Positions 28,478 to 38,869 of a DNA stretch of 64,000 nt are shown here, one piece after another (position 1 is the first letter of the stretch; each line of letters begins with the position of its first letter). A program made the position numbers and the translations under genes. The DNA is from CAVPUA01 sp963828015 (lineage in GTDB: Bacteria > Actinomycetota > Actinomycetes > Mycobacteriales > Jatrophihabitantaceae), in the NCBI GenBank assembly GCA_963828015.1, contig CAWHCD010000004.1, positions 930,001-994,000 of the forward strand, in the 5' to 3' direction. The notes beneath the pieces are model-generated. The model had not been told where the DNA came from. It did not search any database and worked only from the letters and a program-made list of their open reading frames with translations.

Positions 28478-29695
28478 ATGGCCAAGATCAAGGTCGAGGG
28501 AACCGTCGTCGAACTCGATGGCGATGAGATGACGCGCATCATCTGGCAGTTCATCAAGGACAAGCTGATCATCCCGTACCTGGACGTCAATCTCGAGTAC
28601 TACGACCTGGGCATGGAACACCGTGACGCCACCGACGACCAGGTGACCATCGACGCCGCCAACGCGATCAAGCGGCACGGAGTCGGGGTCAAGTGCGCGA
28701 CGATCACCCCCGACGAGGCCCGGGTGGAGGAGTTCGGCCTGAAGAAGATGTGGAAGTCGCCCAACGGCACGATCCGCAACATCCTCGGCGGCGTCGTGTT
28801 CCGTGAACCGATCATCATGGCCAACGTCCCGCGGCTGGTCCCGGGCTGGACCAAGCCGATCGTCATCGGCCGGCACGCCTTCGGCGACCAGTACCGCGCC
28901 ACCGACATGAAGGTGCCGGGCAAGGGCAAGCTGACCCTGAAGTTCCAGCCCGAGGGCGGCGGTGAGGCGATCGAGCTCGACGTGTTCGACTTCCCCGGCG
29001 CCGGCGTCGCGATGGCCATGTACAACCTGGACGACTCGATCCGTGACTTCGCCCGCGCCTCCATGCGGTACGGCCTGGCCCGCAACTATCCCGTCTACCT
29101 GTCGACCAAGAACACGATCCTCAAGGGCTACGACGGCCGGTTCAAGGACATCTTCGCCGAGGTCTTCGAGGCTGAGTTCAAGGCCGACTTCGACGCGGCC
29201 GGTCTCACCTACGAGCATCGGCTCATCGACGACATGGTCGCGGCGGCCATGAAGTGGGAGGGCGGCTACGTCTGGGCCTGCAAGAACTACGACGGTGACG
29301 TGCAGTCCGACACCGTCGCGCAGGGCTTCGGCTCGCTCGGGTTGATGACGTCCGTGCTGCTCACCCCGGACGGCCAGACGGTCGAGGCCGAGGCCGCCCA
29401 CGGGACGGTGACCCGCCACTACCGTCAGCACCAAGCCGGCCAGCCGACCTCGACCAACCCCATCGCGTCGATCTTCGCCTGGACCGGCGGTCTCAAGCAT
29501 CGCGGCCTGCTCGACGGAACCCCCGAGGTCACGGCCTTCGCCGAGACGTTGGAGCGGGTCTGCATCGAGACGGTCGAATCGGGTCAGATGACCAAGGACC
29601 TGGCCCTGCTGATCAGCCGAGACGCGCCGTGGCTGACGACCGAGGACTTCCTCGCCGCGATCGATGACAACCTGAAGAAGGCCATTGCCGGCTGA
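28478..29695 (+). CDS. icd: NADP-dependent isocitrate dehydrogenase
   Basis: 405 residues from ATG 28478, with GGAGGCAG upstream. This is the homodimeric, eukaryote-like NADP-IDH type: SPNGTIRNILGGVVFREPI (isocitrate-binding Ser, Asn and Arg), RHAFGDQYRATD, DDMVAAAMKWEGGYVW (catalytic Lys and metal-binding Asp nearby), and AAHGTVTRHYRQHQAG (NADP site). It converts isocitrate to 2-oxoglutarate with NADPH production. It is a separate transcription unit followed 42 nt later by the CBS-domain transporter gene. Confidence 0.97.
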   Translation: MAKIKVEGTVVELDGDEMTRIIWQFIKDKLIIPYLDVNLEYYDLGMEHRDATDDQVTIDAANAIKRHGVGVKCATITPDEARVEEFGLKKMWKSPNGTIRNILGGVVFREPIIMANVPRLVPGWTKPIVIGRHAFGDQYRATDMKVPGKGKLTLKFQPEGGGEAIELDVFDFPGAGVAMAMYNLDDSIRDFARASMRYGLARNYPVYLSTKNTILKGYDGRFKDIFAEVFEAEFKADFDAAGLTYEHRLIDDMVAAAMKWEGGYVWACKNYDGDVQSDTVAQGFGSLGLMTSVLLTPDGQTVEAEAAHGTVTRHYRQHQAGQPTSTNPIASIFAWTGGLKHRGLLDGTPEVTAFAETLERVCIETVESGQMTKDLALLISRDAPWLTTEDFLAAIDDNLKKAIAG

Positions 29696-29737
29696 TGCGC
29701 GCCCTAGACTCGCTGGGGTGACGGACGGCGAGCAACC

Positions 29738-31045
29738 TTGAGCGCGACCTGGGTGAACGTCCTCATCGTCTTGCTGCTCATCGTCATCGAGGCGCTGTTC
29801 GTGGCCGCCGAGATATCCCTGGTGTCCATGCGCGAGGGGCAGGTGCGCTCCCTGGCCGAGAGCGGGCGCCGTGGCGGGGTCGCGCTGGCCCGCCTGGCCG
29901 GCGACCCGAACCGATTCCTGGCCGCGGTGCAGATCGGCGTCACGTCCACGGCTCTGCTGTCCAGCGCGTACGGTGCCGTGACCCTCTCGGACGAGGCCAA
30001 GAAAGCCCTTGAACAGCATTTCGGCTGGAGTTCCGGCCTGGCCGGCGCCGTGGGCATCATCGGCGTGACCCTGGCCATCTCCTTCGTCACCCTGGTGCTG
30101 GGCGAGCTGGCCCCCAAGCGGCTGGCCCTGCAGCGCACCGAGGCTACGGCCCTGCTGTTCGCGCCGCCGCTGAACCGCATCGCCTCGTTCTTCCGCCCGG
30201 TGATCTGGCTGTTGTCCAAGTCGACCAACGGGGTCGTCCGGGTCCTCGGCGGTGACCCCAAGGCCGGTCGGGAGGCGATCACCGAGCAGGAGCTGCGCGG
30301 GTTGGTGGCCAATCACGAGTCACTCACCCACGATGAGCGCCGATTGATCGACGAGGTCTTCTCCGCCGGAGAGCGCTCGGTCAGTGAGGTCATGCTGCCG
30401 CGCCCGGACGTCGTGTTCCTGGATGCCTCGCTGACGATCACCCAGGCCACGGCGCTGGCGTCGGAGACCCCGCACTCGCGTTATCCGGTGATCGGGCAGG
30501 GTCAGGACGACGTTCTGGGGTTCGTCCACATCCGTGACCTGGTGTTGAGCGCGGTGGCCGATCAGGGCCGCACGGTCGGGCACCTGGTCCGCGATATCAA
30601 GCGCCTGCCCGGCTCCAAGAACGTGCTCGCCGCGCTGTCGGAGATGCGCCGCGAGCAGAGTCACATGGCCATCGTCGTCGACGAATACGGCGGCACCGAT
30701 GGCATCGTCACGCTGGAGGACCTGATCGAGGAGGTCATCGGCGACATCCGGGACGAGTACGACCGGGCCCAGTCCGACTCCCGCCGGTTGGCCGGGGGCG
30801 ACCTGGAGCTGGAGGGCCGGGTCAACCTCGACGAGTTGGACGAGTTGACCGGCCTCAAGCTGCCCGACGGCCCGTACGAGACGTTGGGTGGCTACCTGAT
30901 GGCCGAGCTCGGCCGGTTGCCGCACGTGGGCGATCAAGTCGAGCGCGACGGGTACCGGCTGGCGATCACCTCGGTGGAGGGTCACCGGGCCGCCCTCGTC
31001 CGGGTCAGCTCGCCCCCGGCGGAAGAAACGGATGTCGAGCAGTGA
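29738..31045 (+). CDS. CNNM/CorC-HlyC family protein (DUF21 and CBS domains)
   Basis: 435 residues. A DUF21/CNNM membrane domain occupies residues 1 to about 190 (VLIVLLLIVIEALFVAAEI; LAISFVTLVLGELAPKR, a hallmark). The CBS pair is at about 215-335 (VMLPRPDVVFLD; MAIVVDEYGGTDGIVTLEDL), and the CorC_HlyC domain at about 345-430. Relatives are Mg2+ or Co2+ efflux or homeostasis proteins; the hemolysin name is historical. TTG 29738 is the most upstream start; GTG 29753 is an alternative. trpS begins 6 nt after the stop, so the genes are probably co-transcribed. Confidence 0.92.
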   Translation: MSATWVNVLIVLLLIVIEALFVAAEISLVSMREGQVRSLAESGRRGGVALARLAGDPNRFLAAVQIGVTSTALLSSAYGAVTLSDEAKKALEQHFGWSSGLAGAVGIIGVTLAISFVTLVLGELAPKRLALQRTEATALLFAPPLNRIASFFRPVIWLLSKSTNGVVRVLGGDPKAGREAITEQELRGLVANHESLTHDERRLIDEVFSAGERSVSEVMLPRPDVVFLDASLTITQATALASETPHSRYPVIGQGQDDVLGFVHIRDLVLSAVADQGRTVGHLVRDIKRLPGSKNVLAALSEMRREQSHMAIVVDEYGGTDGIVTLEDLIEEVIGDIRDEYDRAQSDSRRLAGGDLELEGRVNLDELDELTGLKLPDGPYETLGGYLMAELGRLPHVGDQVERDGYRLAITSVEGHRAALVRVSSPPAEETDVEQ

Positions 31046-31051
31046 CGCGAC

Positions 31052-32101
31052 ATGCCAGAATCCATAACCGTGCCTGAAGCCTCTCGCCCCCGCGCCCTGT
31101 CGGGCATCCAGCCGACGTCGGCGTCCTTTCATCTGGGCAACTACGTCGGCGCGGTCAAGCAATGGGTGGCCCTGCAGGAATCGCATGAGACGTTCTATTG
31201 CATCGTCGATCTGCACGCGATCACCCTCGAGCAGCCGGCCCCGGAAGAGCTGCGGCAGCGCACCCGCAGTTCGGCCGCTCAGCTATTGGCTGCCGGCCTC
31301 GACCCGGATCGCTGCACCCTGTTCGTGCAGAGTCACGTGCCCGGACACACGCAGCTGTCATGGGTGCTCGAGTGCCTCACCGGCTACGGCGAGGCCAGCC
31401 GCATGACCCAGTTCAAGGACAAGTCGGCCCGAACCGGGGCCGAACACTTCGGCGTCGGACTGTTCACGTATCCGATCCTGCAGGCGGCCGACATCCTGAT
31501 CTATCAGGCCGACGCGGTGCCGGTGGGCGAGGACCAGCGCCAGCACCTGGAGCTGACCCGCAACCTCGCGCAGCGCTTCAACACCCGCTACGGGCCCACG
31601 TTCGTGGTGCCCGAGCCCTACATCCCCAAGGGTGCGGCGGCCAAGATCCTCGACCTGCAGGACCCGACGGCCAAGATGAGCAAGTCGCTCGCCGACGCCG
31701 GCACGATCAATCTGATGGATCCCGCGTCCGTCATCTCCAAGAAGATCAAGCGTGCGGTGACCGACACCGACACCGAGATCCGCTTCGACCCGGTGGCCAA
31801 GCCCGGGGTCTCCAACCTCCTGACCATCTATGCGGCGGTCACCGGTGGCACCGTCGACGACGCCGTGAACGAGTTCTCCGGGTCCGGCTACGGCGGGCTG
31901 AAGGTGGCCGTCGCCGACGCTGTCGTGGCCTTCGCTGAACCATTCGCGGCCCGCACGAACGAGCTGCTCACCGACCCGCTCGAGCTGGACAAGGTGCTGG
32001 CTCGTGGGGCGGCGCGAGCCAACGAGGTCGCCGCCGAAACCGTGCGCACCGCCTATGAACGCGTGGGATTTCTGCCCCCGCTGATCACGCGCTATGTCTG
32101 A
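31052..32101 (+). CDS. trpS: Tryptophanyl-tRNA synthetase
   Basis: 349 residues. Class I aaRS motifs are visible: HIGH-like SFHLGNYVGAVKQW at about residue 27 and AKMSKSLADAG (KMSKS) at about residue 206. LSGIQPTSASFH, QAADILIYQADAVPVGEDQ and ELTRNLAQRFN mark TrpRS specificity for Trp. It charges tRNA-Trp. The 3' end overlaps the next small gene by 8 nt, and both this and the following two genes run on as one unit to about 33680. Confidence 0.97.
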   Translation: MPESITVPEASRPRALSGIQPTSASFHLGNYVGAVKQWVALQESHETFYCIVDLHAITLEQPAPEELRQRTRSSAAQLLAAGLDPDRCTLFVQSHVPGHTQLSWVLECLTGYGEASRMTQFKDKSARTGAEHFGVGLFTYPILQAADILIYQADAVPVGEDQRQHLELTRNLAQRFNTRYGPTFVVPEPYIPKGAAAKILDLQDPTAKMSKSLADAGTINLMDPASVISKKIKRAVTDTDTEIRFDPVAKPGVSNLLTIYAAVTGGTVDDAVNEFSGSGYGGLKVAVADAVVAFAEPFAARTNELLTDPLELDKVLARGAARANEVAAETVRTAYERVGFLPPLITRYV

Positions 32102-32618
32102 ACGGGTGACGCTGGGCGTCGTCATCTCGGTGCCGCAGCCGCACGCCACGGTGCTCAGCGGGTGGCGGCACCGGGTTGGTGACCCGCTGGCGGCCGAGAT
32201 CCCACCCCACGTCACCCTGCTGCCGCCGACCGAGGTCGAGCGCGCCCAGCTCAGCGACATCGACAAACACCTGCAGGTGGCCGCCGGCAACTGCGCGCCG
32301 TTCACGATGCACCTGGCCGGCACCGGGACGTTTCGGCCGTTGTCGCCGGTGGTCTTCATCCAGGTGGCCCGCGGACTCGGCGACTGCGAGCTGCTCGAGG
32401 CGCAGGTGCGTTCGGGCCCACTCGCGCGGGAGCTTGAGTTCCCGTACCACCCGCACGTCACCGTCGCCCACCATCTGCCCGACGAGGCGCTCGACCTGGC
32501 CTATGACGGACTGGCCGACTTCGTGGCCCGGTTCTCGATCAGCTCGTTCCACCTGTTCGAGCTGACGCCCTCCGACGGCTGGACGATCTTCGCGGAATAC
32601 GCCCTCGGCGCAGTATGA
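32094..32618 (+). CDS. 2'-5' RNA ligase superfamily (2H phosphoesterase) protein
   Basis: 174 residues from ATG 32094, overlapping the trpS end. Two H-x-T-x motifs define the 2H phosphoesterase fold: HVTLLPPTE at about residue 38 and HVTVAHHLPDE at about residue 121. Members are 2'-5' RNA ligases or cyclic phosphodiesterases acting on RNA ends or cyclic nucleotides. The substrate here is unknown. It overlaps the downstream yihY-like gene by 4 nt (ATGA) and sits between trpS and yihY, an arrangement I recall from other actinobacteria. Confidence 0.9.
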   Translation: MSERVTLGVVISVPQPHATVLSGWRHRVGDPLAAEIPPHVTLLPPTEVERAQLSDIDKHLQVAAGNCAPFTMHLAGTGTFRPLSPVVFIQVARGLGDCELLEAQVRSGPLARELEFPYHPHVTVAHHLPDEALDLAYDGLADFVARFSISSFHLFELTPSDGWTIFAEYALGAV

Positions 32619-33680
32619 GCCGGATCAGCGACGTCAAGGCCGACGCGACGCGACGCTGGCAGCAGGCTCTGGCTCGGTACGGCTGGCTCGATCACGCCGT
32701 TCGGGCGTGGGAGCGGTTCAGGAACAACAACGCCGGTCAGTACGCGGCGGCGATCACCTATTTCAGCTTCCTGGCGCTGTTCCCGCTCCTGCTGCTCGCG
32801 GTTTCGGTCCTGGGGTTCGTGTTGCATTCCAACCCGGACCTGCTGGTGAAGCTCCTCAACGACATCACCGACAACTTTCCGGGCACGGTCGGCCGCCAAC
32901 TCACCAGTGCGCTGAACGCGGTGATCAAGTCACGCACCGGCCTCGGACTCATCGGCGGGATCGGTGTGTTGTTCGCCGGCCTGGGTTGGATCGGCAATCT
33001 GCGGCGGGCGATCAACGCCGTGTGGGGCCTGCCGCGTCGACAGCAGAACCCGGTGCTGGCCAAGGTCGCCAACCTGTTCGTACTGGCCGGCCTCGGGTTC
33101 GCCATCCTCGTGTCGTTGGGGCTCAGCACGGTCGAGACGGCGGTGACCGAGCAGATCGTTCACGGCCTCGGCATCGACTCGGTCACGGCGGTCACGCTGC
33201 TGGTCAAGATCGTCGCGATCACCATCGCCTTCCTCGGCGACCTGCTGATCCTGGGCTGGCTGCTGATCCGCCTGCCCGGCGCCGACGTCCCGTGGTCGGT
33301 CGCCTGGCGGACGGCGGTGCTCGCCGCGGTCGGCTTCGAGATCCTCAAGATCGTCGGTACCTACACGATCGCCAAGAGCGCGCAGAGCGTCACCCTCGGC
33401 CCGTTCGCCAGCCTGCTCGCCGTGCTGATCTGGATTCAGCTGGTCGTGCGGTACCTGCTCTACTGCACGGCGTGGTGTGCGACCGCCGTGCCCGAGCCGG
33501 CGCCGCCAGCACCCGACGCGCGCCAACAATTTGCTGATCCGGCGGTCCAAGGGGCCGAATCAGGCAAATTATCCGGCCAGGCGGCGTCGGCGCGGACCCT
33601 CACGCGGCGTCGTTTTTGCGGCCGGAGCGGCGTTCGGGGCCGGTCTGCTCAGCCTGCTGCGCCGCTCCCCGCGCCGCTGA
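32615..33680 (+). CDS. YihY/BrkB-family (UPF0761) membrane protein, frame uncertain at C-terminus
   Basis: About 355 residues. The N-terminus GQYAAAITYFSFLALFPLLL is the diagnostic YihY motif, with WIGNLRRAINAVWGLPRR and about six membrane helices to residue 290. After 33525 the first frame runs through a palindromic repeat (33526-33572) and continues without homology to 33760, overlapping dacA. The alternative frame ends RGVVFAAGAAFGAGLLSLLR then RSPRR and TGA 33678-33680, 6 nt short of the dacA stop, and looks like a genuine Gly/Ala membrane-tail C-terminus. Either the repeat inserted in the 3' end or one base was inserted. The family has no defined role; the old label ribonuclease BN is incorrect for it. 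Confidence 0.85.
33526..33572. repeat. Copy 2 of palindromic repeat, inside the 3' end of yihY-like gene
   Basis: A 47-bp imperfect palindrome beginning ACAATTTGCTGATCCGGC and ending CCGAATCAGGCAAATTAT. It closely matches the perfect palindrome after sucD (17851-17896). The left and right arms share the core AATTTGCTGAT...GAATCAG(G)CAAATT, while the loop differs. It lies within the coding region just before the convergent dacA stop, where it could also act as a terminator. Confidence 0.7.
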
Positions 33681-33686
33681 CCAGGG

Positions 33687-34920
33687 CTAGGTCGGGTCGG
33701 TTTCGCCGCGTCGGGCAGCGGCGAGCGCGGGTCGACGACGGCGAGCGAGCTCCAGCGTGACCAGCACGGCGGCTAGGCCCAGGCCGGCGACGGTGGACCA
33801 GCCCAGCAGGCCGGCGCTCGAGGGTGACCGGTGCCCGGCGGCCGCCGGAGCGGGGGATGGCGCGGGCCTCTCAGCTGCCTTCGGCGCGACGGGGGCGTCC
33901 AGATGGCCCACCGCGGTGGTGGCCGGCAGCGCGTAGCCCCAGTCGAGCAACTGGGCCGCCTGCACGGACTGGTCGAGCGGGTACTTCTGTCCCCGCAACA
34001 GCACTACCCCGAGGCGGCGCCCGTTGCGTTGCGCCGCGGCCACGTAGGTGTGCTGGGCCGCGTCGGTAAAGCCGATCTTGGCCGCCATCGCGCCCGGGAC
34101 CTGGTTGAGGAAGTTGTTGGTCTGGTTGGTCAGCGTCTCCGCGTCAAGGGCCACGCCCGGGACCCGCACGGCCGGCAGCGTCGCGGTACGCAGTTCGTCA
34201 TAGGCCACGATGCGCGGGTTGTTCATCGCCGCCTGCAGGATCAGCGCCATGTCATACGGGCTGGTCAGCTGCTGCCAGCCGTCCAAGCCCGACGGGGTCT
34301 GGACGAAGGTGTCGTACGCACCGAGCTTGAGCGCCTCGACGTTCATGGCCGCCACCGTCTCGGGCACCCCGCCGAAGGCCTCGGCCAACGCCACGGCGGC
34401 GTCGTTGCCCGAGACGAGCAGCAGCCCGCTCATCAGCTGGTCGACGGTGTACTGCGCGCCGGTGAGCAGGCCCGCGCAGGCGCACTCGGTCTTCGCGGCG
34501 GCCGCGCTCACTGTCACCAGCTCATCGCCGGGCATCGAGGGCAGGATGGTCACCGCGGTCAGCAGCTTGAGGATGCTGGCCGGCTGGTAGCGCCCGTGCA
34601 GGTCGCGTCCGGCGATGACGTTGCCGGAGTCGAGGTCGACCAGGGCCCACGCGGCGGCGTTGACCCCGGCCGGAACGGCTGGGGCGCCAGGGGGCACGAC
34701 GAGGCCGCGGCTCTGCAGAGCGGAGCCGCCGACGAGTTCGCCGTCGGGGCCGATGCCACCCGCGGGCGGGTTCGGGTCAGGCGCGTCCGGCGAGGCACCA
34801 CCCGCGGTCGGGGCCGGCGCGGCGGGCGGCACACTGACCGCGCTCGCGCCGGTCAGGCCGGTGCCCATGCAGCACCAGGGCGATCAGGCCGCCAGTCGCG
34901 CAGAGCGCCCGTATTCGCAC
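33687..34920 (-). CDS. dacA: D-alanyl-D-alanine carboxypeptidase (S11), frameshift in signal peptide and KIG instead of KTG
   Basis: About 410 residues. The catalytic domain shows SxxK in PASILKLL, SGN in VSGNDAAVALAEAF, and a third motif reading AAKIGFTDAA, where Thr of K-T/S-G is replaced by Ile. The C-terminus has a hydrophobic helix (LLGWSTVAGLGLAAVLVTLE) and a basic tail, a membrane anchor. The frame opens only at ATG 34868 without a signal peptide. One base earlier, GTG 34920 encodes RIRALCATGGLIALVL, a good signal peptide, and joining the two requires removing one base near 34866. It trims peptidoglycan pentapeptides outside the membrane. Convergent with the yihY-like gene. Confidence 0.87.
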
Positions 34921-35006
34921 GGCGTCCAGTATCCGGGCCGTCGCGAGGCCGGACGGGAAGCTGAGCGCGCGTGTCTTCGCCGGGTGCGCACCGGGATACT
35001 GGAGCC

Positions 35007-35252
35007 GTGGTTGTCTCCAAGCGGGTGGCGTGGTTCCTGGTGCTGTTCGGAATCTGGTCCTGGATCATCTGGCCGACGTTCCTCAAGAACATCTGGGCCG
35101 ACCCCCGCTCGTGGGACCACGGTATGACCGCCTTCTTCGGCGTTCACCTCGTCCTGACGGTGGTGTCGCTGATTCTCGGCACGGCGATCGGCGTCCTGGG
35201 CGTCCGCGCGCTGCGTCGGGTCAGACGCGACGAAACAGCAGCGCGCGTTTGA
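35007..35252 (+). CDS. SCO4848-type small membrane protein
   Basis: 81 residues from GTG 35007 (VVVSKRVAWFLVLFGIWSWI). Two membrane helices are visible, WFLVLFGIWSWIIWPTFLKN and FFGVHLVLTVVSLILGTAIG, followed by an Arg-rich tail. The pattern and its place between dacA and sdhB match the SCO4848 family of actinobacteria, which has no known function. It is divergent from dacA, and its 3' end overlaps the convergent sdhB by 32 nt. Confidence 0.82.
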   Translation: MVVSKRVAWFLVLFGIWSWIIWPTFLKNIWADPRSWDHGMTAFFGVHLVLTVVSLILGTAIGVLGVRALRRVRRDETAARV

Positions 35253-35987
35253 CCTCCGAGATCGCCTTGGTGATCTCGATGCCCCGCGGGCAGGCCTCGG
35301 TGCAGTTGAACGTGGTCCGGCACCGCCAGACGCCCTCGCGATCGTTGAGGATCTCGAGGCGCTCTTCTCCGCCCTGATCGCGACTGTCGAAGATGAACCG
35401 GTGCGCGTTGACGATCGCGGCCGGACCGAAGTACGAGCCGTCGGTCCAGTACACCGGGCACGACGTCGTGCAGGCCGCGCACAGGATGCACTTGGTGGTG
35501 TCGTCGAAGCGGTCGCGGTCGGCCTGGGACTGGATGTGCTCGCGGGTGGGCTGATTGCCGTAGGTGATCAGGAACGGCTTGATCGAACGGTAGGCCTCGA
35601 AGAAGGGCTCCATGTCGACGACGAGGTCCTTCTCGAGCGGCAGCCCCTTGATCGCCTCGATGGTGATCTCGTCGGGCATGTCGCGCACCAGCACCTTGCA
35701 GGCCAGCCGGTTGACGCCGTTGATGCGCATTGCATCCGATCCGCAGACGCCGTGCGCACAGGAACGGCGGAAGGTCAGCGAACCGTCCTGCTCCCACTTG
35801 ATCGTGTGCAGCAGGTTGAGCACGCGGTCGGAGTTGAAGCCCTGGACGGTGAACGTCTGCCAGTACGGTTCGTCGGAGACTTCGGGGTTATAGCGGCGAA
35901 TCTTGACCGACAGCGTTCGGGCCTGGATGGCCTCGGCGGTGTGCGGCGTGGGTAGGGCCGACCCGGGCGTCTCTGTTACGGCAGTCA

Positions 35988-35988
<1 letters not shown>
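35221..35988 (-). CDS. sdhB: Succinate dehydrogenase iron-sulfur subunit
   Basis: 255 residues. The [2Fe-2S] ligands are in RRSCAHGVCGSDAM and CKVLV-type context. The [4Fe-4S] and [3Fe-4S] ligands are in KCILCAACTTSCPVYW and CRTTFNCTEACPRGI. It carries electrons from the SdhA flavin to quinone. The start ATG shares one base with the sdhA stop (TGATG), so translation is coupled. Confidence 0.97.
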
Positions 35989-37724
<1,736 letters not shown>

Positions 37725-37737
37725 GATGTGTCGAGCC

Positions 37738-38163
37738 TCAGTTCAGCGATGGGTCGAAGGTGAAGATCACGAGCGTGCCGAGCGCGATGGTGATCGTGGC
37801 CGCGGAGTAGAGCAGCATCTTGAGCCAGAAGCGGGTGGCGTCGCGCCGGGTGTAGTCGTTGATGATCGTCCGCAGCCCGTTGCTGCCGTGAATCATGGCC
37901 AGCCACAGCATGAGCAGGTCCCAGACCTGCCAGAACGGGGAGGCCCACCGACCGGCGACGAAGGCCCAGTTGATGCGCTGCACGCCGCCGTCGAGGACGT
38001 TCATGATGAACAGGTGGCCCAGCACCAGGACCACGAGGAAGATGCCCGAGACCCGCATGAAGATCCAGGCGTAGAGCTCGACGTTCGTGCGCGAACGCCG
38101 CCGACGCCCCGGGGCCGACCGGGGCGCTTCGATCACCGGCGGGATCGAGGAGTTCATGCTCAT
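37738..38163 (-). CDS. sdhD: Succinate dehydrogenase membrane anchor subunit
   Basis: 141 residues with three membrane helices (WIFMRVSGIFLVVLVLGHLF; LLMLWLAMIHGSNGLRTII; LLYSAATITIALGTLVIF). His in VLGHLF or MIHGSNG is the likely haem ligand. An Arg-rich N-terminus precedes the first helix. ATG 38163 overlaps the sdhC stop (ATGA). It anchors SdhAB with SdhC and forms the quinone site. Confidence 0.93.
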   Translation of the reverse strand: MSMNSSIPPVIEAPRSAPGRRRRSRTNVELYAWIFMRVSGIFLVVLVLGHLFIMNVLDGGVQRINWAFVAGRWASPFWQVWDLLMLWLAMIHGSNGLRTIINDYTRRDATRFWLKMLLYSAATITIALGTLVIFTFDPSLN

Positions 38164-38567
38164 TTGGAGCCGGTCCAGACCTCGAAGGTGTGCTGGAGCA
38201 TGAAGTAGGCGCCGGGCACCATGACCACCACCCAGATGATCAGGATCGTCCACAACATCTGCCGCTGCAGCCGCGGGCCCTTGGCCCAGAAGTCCACCGC
38301 GATGATCCGCAGCCCGTTGAGTGCGTGATAGAGCACCGCCCCGACCAGGCCCAGCTCCATGAAGTTCACGAACGGGTTCTTGTAGGTGTCGATCACGGTG
38401 TCGTAGGACTGCGGCGAGACCCGAACGAGCGCGGTGTCCAGGACGTGGGCGAACAGGAAGAAGAAGGTCAGCACGCCGGTGATGCGATGGGCGACCCAGG
38501 ACCACATTCCCTCGCGTCCCCGGTAGACCGTGCCCACCGGCTTGGTACGCGGGGCAACGGTTGACAC
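38160..38567 (-). CDS. sdhC: Succinate dehydrogenase cytochrome b556 subunit
   Basis: 135 residues from GTG 38567 with AGGAGA upstream. It has three membrane helices and the SdhC motifs WSWVAHRITGVLTFFFLFAH and YHALNGLRIIAVD, whose histidines are candidate haem ligands. First gene of the sdhCDAB operon. It is divergent from the nucleoside-binding lipoprotein gene across a 302-nt intergenic region. Confidence 0.95.
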   Translation of the reverse strand: MSTVAPRTKPVGTVYRGREGMWSWVAHRITGVLTFFFLFAHVLDTALVRVSPQSYDTVIDTYKNPFVNFMELGLVGAVLYHALNGLRIIAVDFWAKGPRLQRQMLWTILIIWVVVMVPGAYFMLQHTFEVWTGSK

Positions 38568-38869
38568 AGGTCTATCTCCTGACGGGAAACGGGACGTGAA
38601 CGGCTGGTGGTCCGACGAGACAGCCTAGTCGCGGGTTCGCGCAGTACCCTGCCTCCGGGCTGTGAACAATCGGACATGAAACCGGCTGTGATACCCGGCT
38701 CAGCGGCTTGCGGTCGCGACGATGATTACGCACAGTAAGGTCTAGTTTTAAACCCATTGCAACGATCAGATGACGAGCGGCGTCATGCGCCCGTCCTTGT
38801 TCTAACGTGATTCATACCGGTGTGGTCTAGCGATCGCACGTGTCGGTCTGAGTCGATGGGAGAACGAAG
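38568..38869. promoter_or_regulatory. Divergent intergenic region between sdhCDAB and the nucleoside importer operon
   Basis: 302 nt without a credible gene. It is less GC-rich than its surroundings, with an AT-rich stretch near 38740-38756. It must hold promoters for both sdhC (minus) and the BMP lipoprotein (plus). I could not assign confident -35/-10 pairs. A 17-nt inverted repeat at 38770-38786 stands out. Purine-rich GGGAGAA ahead of TTG 38870 serves as the ribosome binding site. Confidence 0.6.
38770..38786. promoter_or_regulatory. Inverted repeat ATGACG-N5-CGTCAT, operator candidate
   Basis: A perfect 6-bp inverted repeat with a 5-nt spacer, 84 nt upstream of the nucleoside-binding lipoprotein start. 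The dimension suits a dimeric repressor such as a GntR- or LacI-type protein. No regulator gene is present nearby, so this is a symmetry-based guess. Confidence 0.35.

Noticed and set aside
28382..30316. A 644-codon open frame antisense to icd and the CBS-domain gene
   Set aside because: Same shadow effect; both sense genes have full motif sets and the antisense product looks random.
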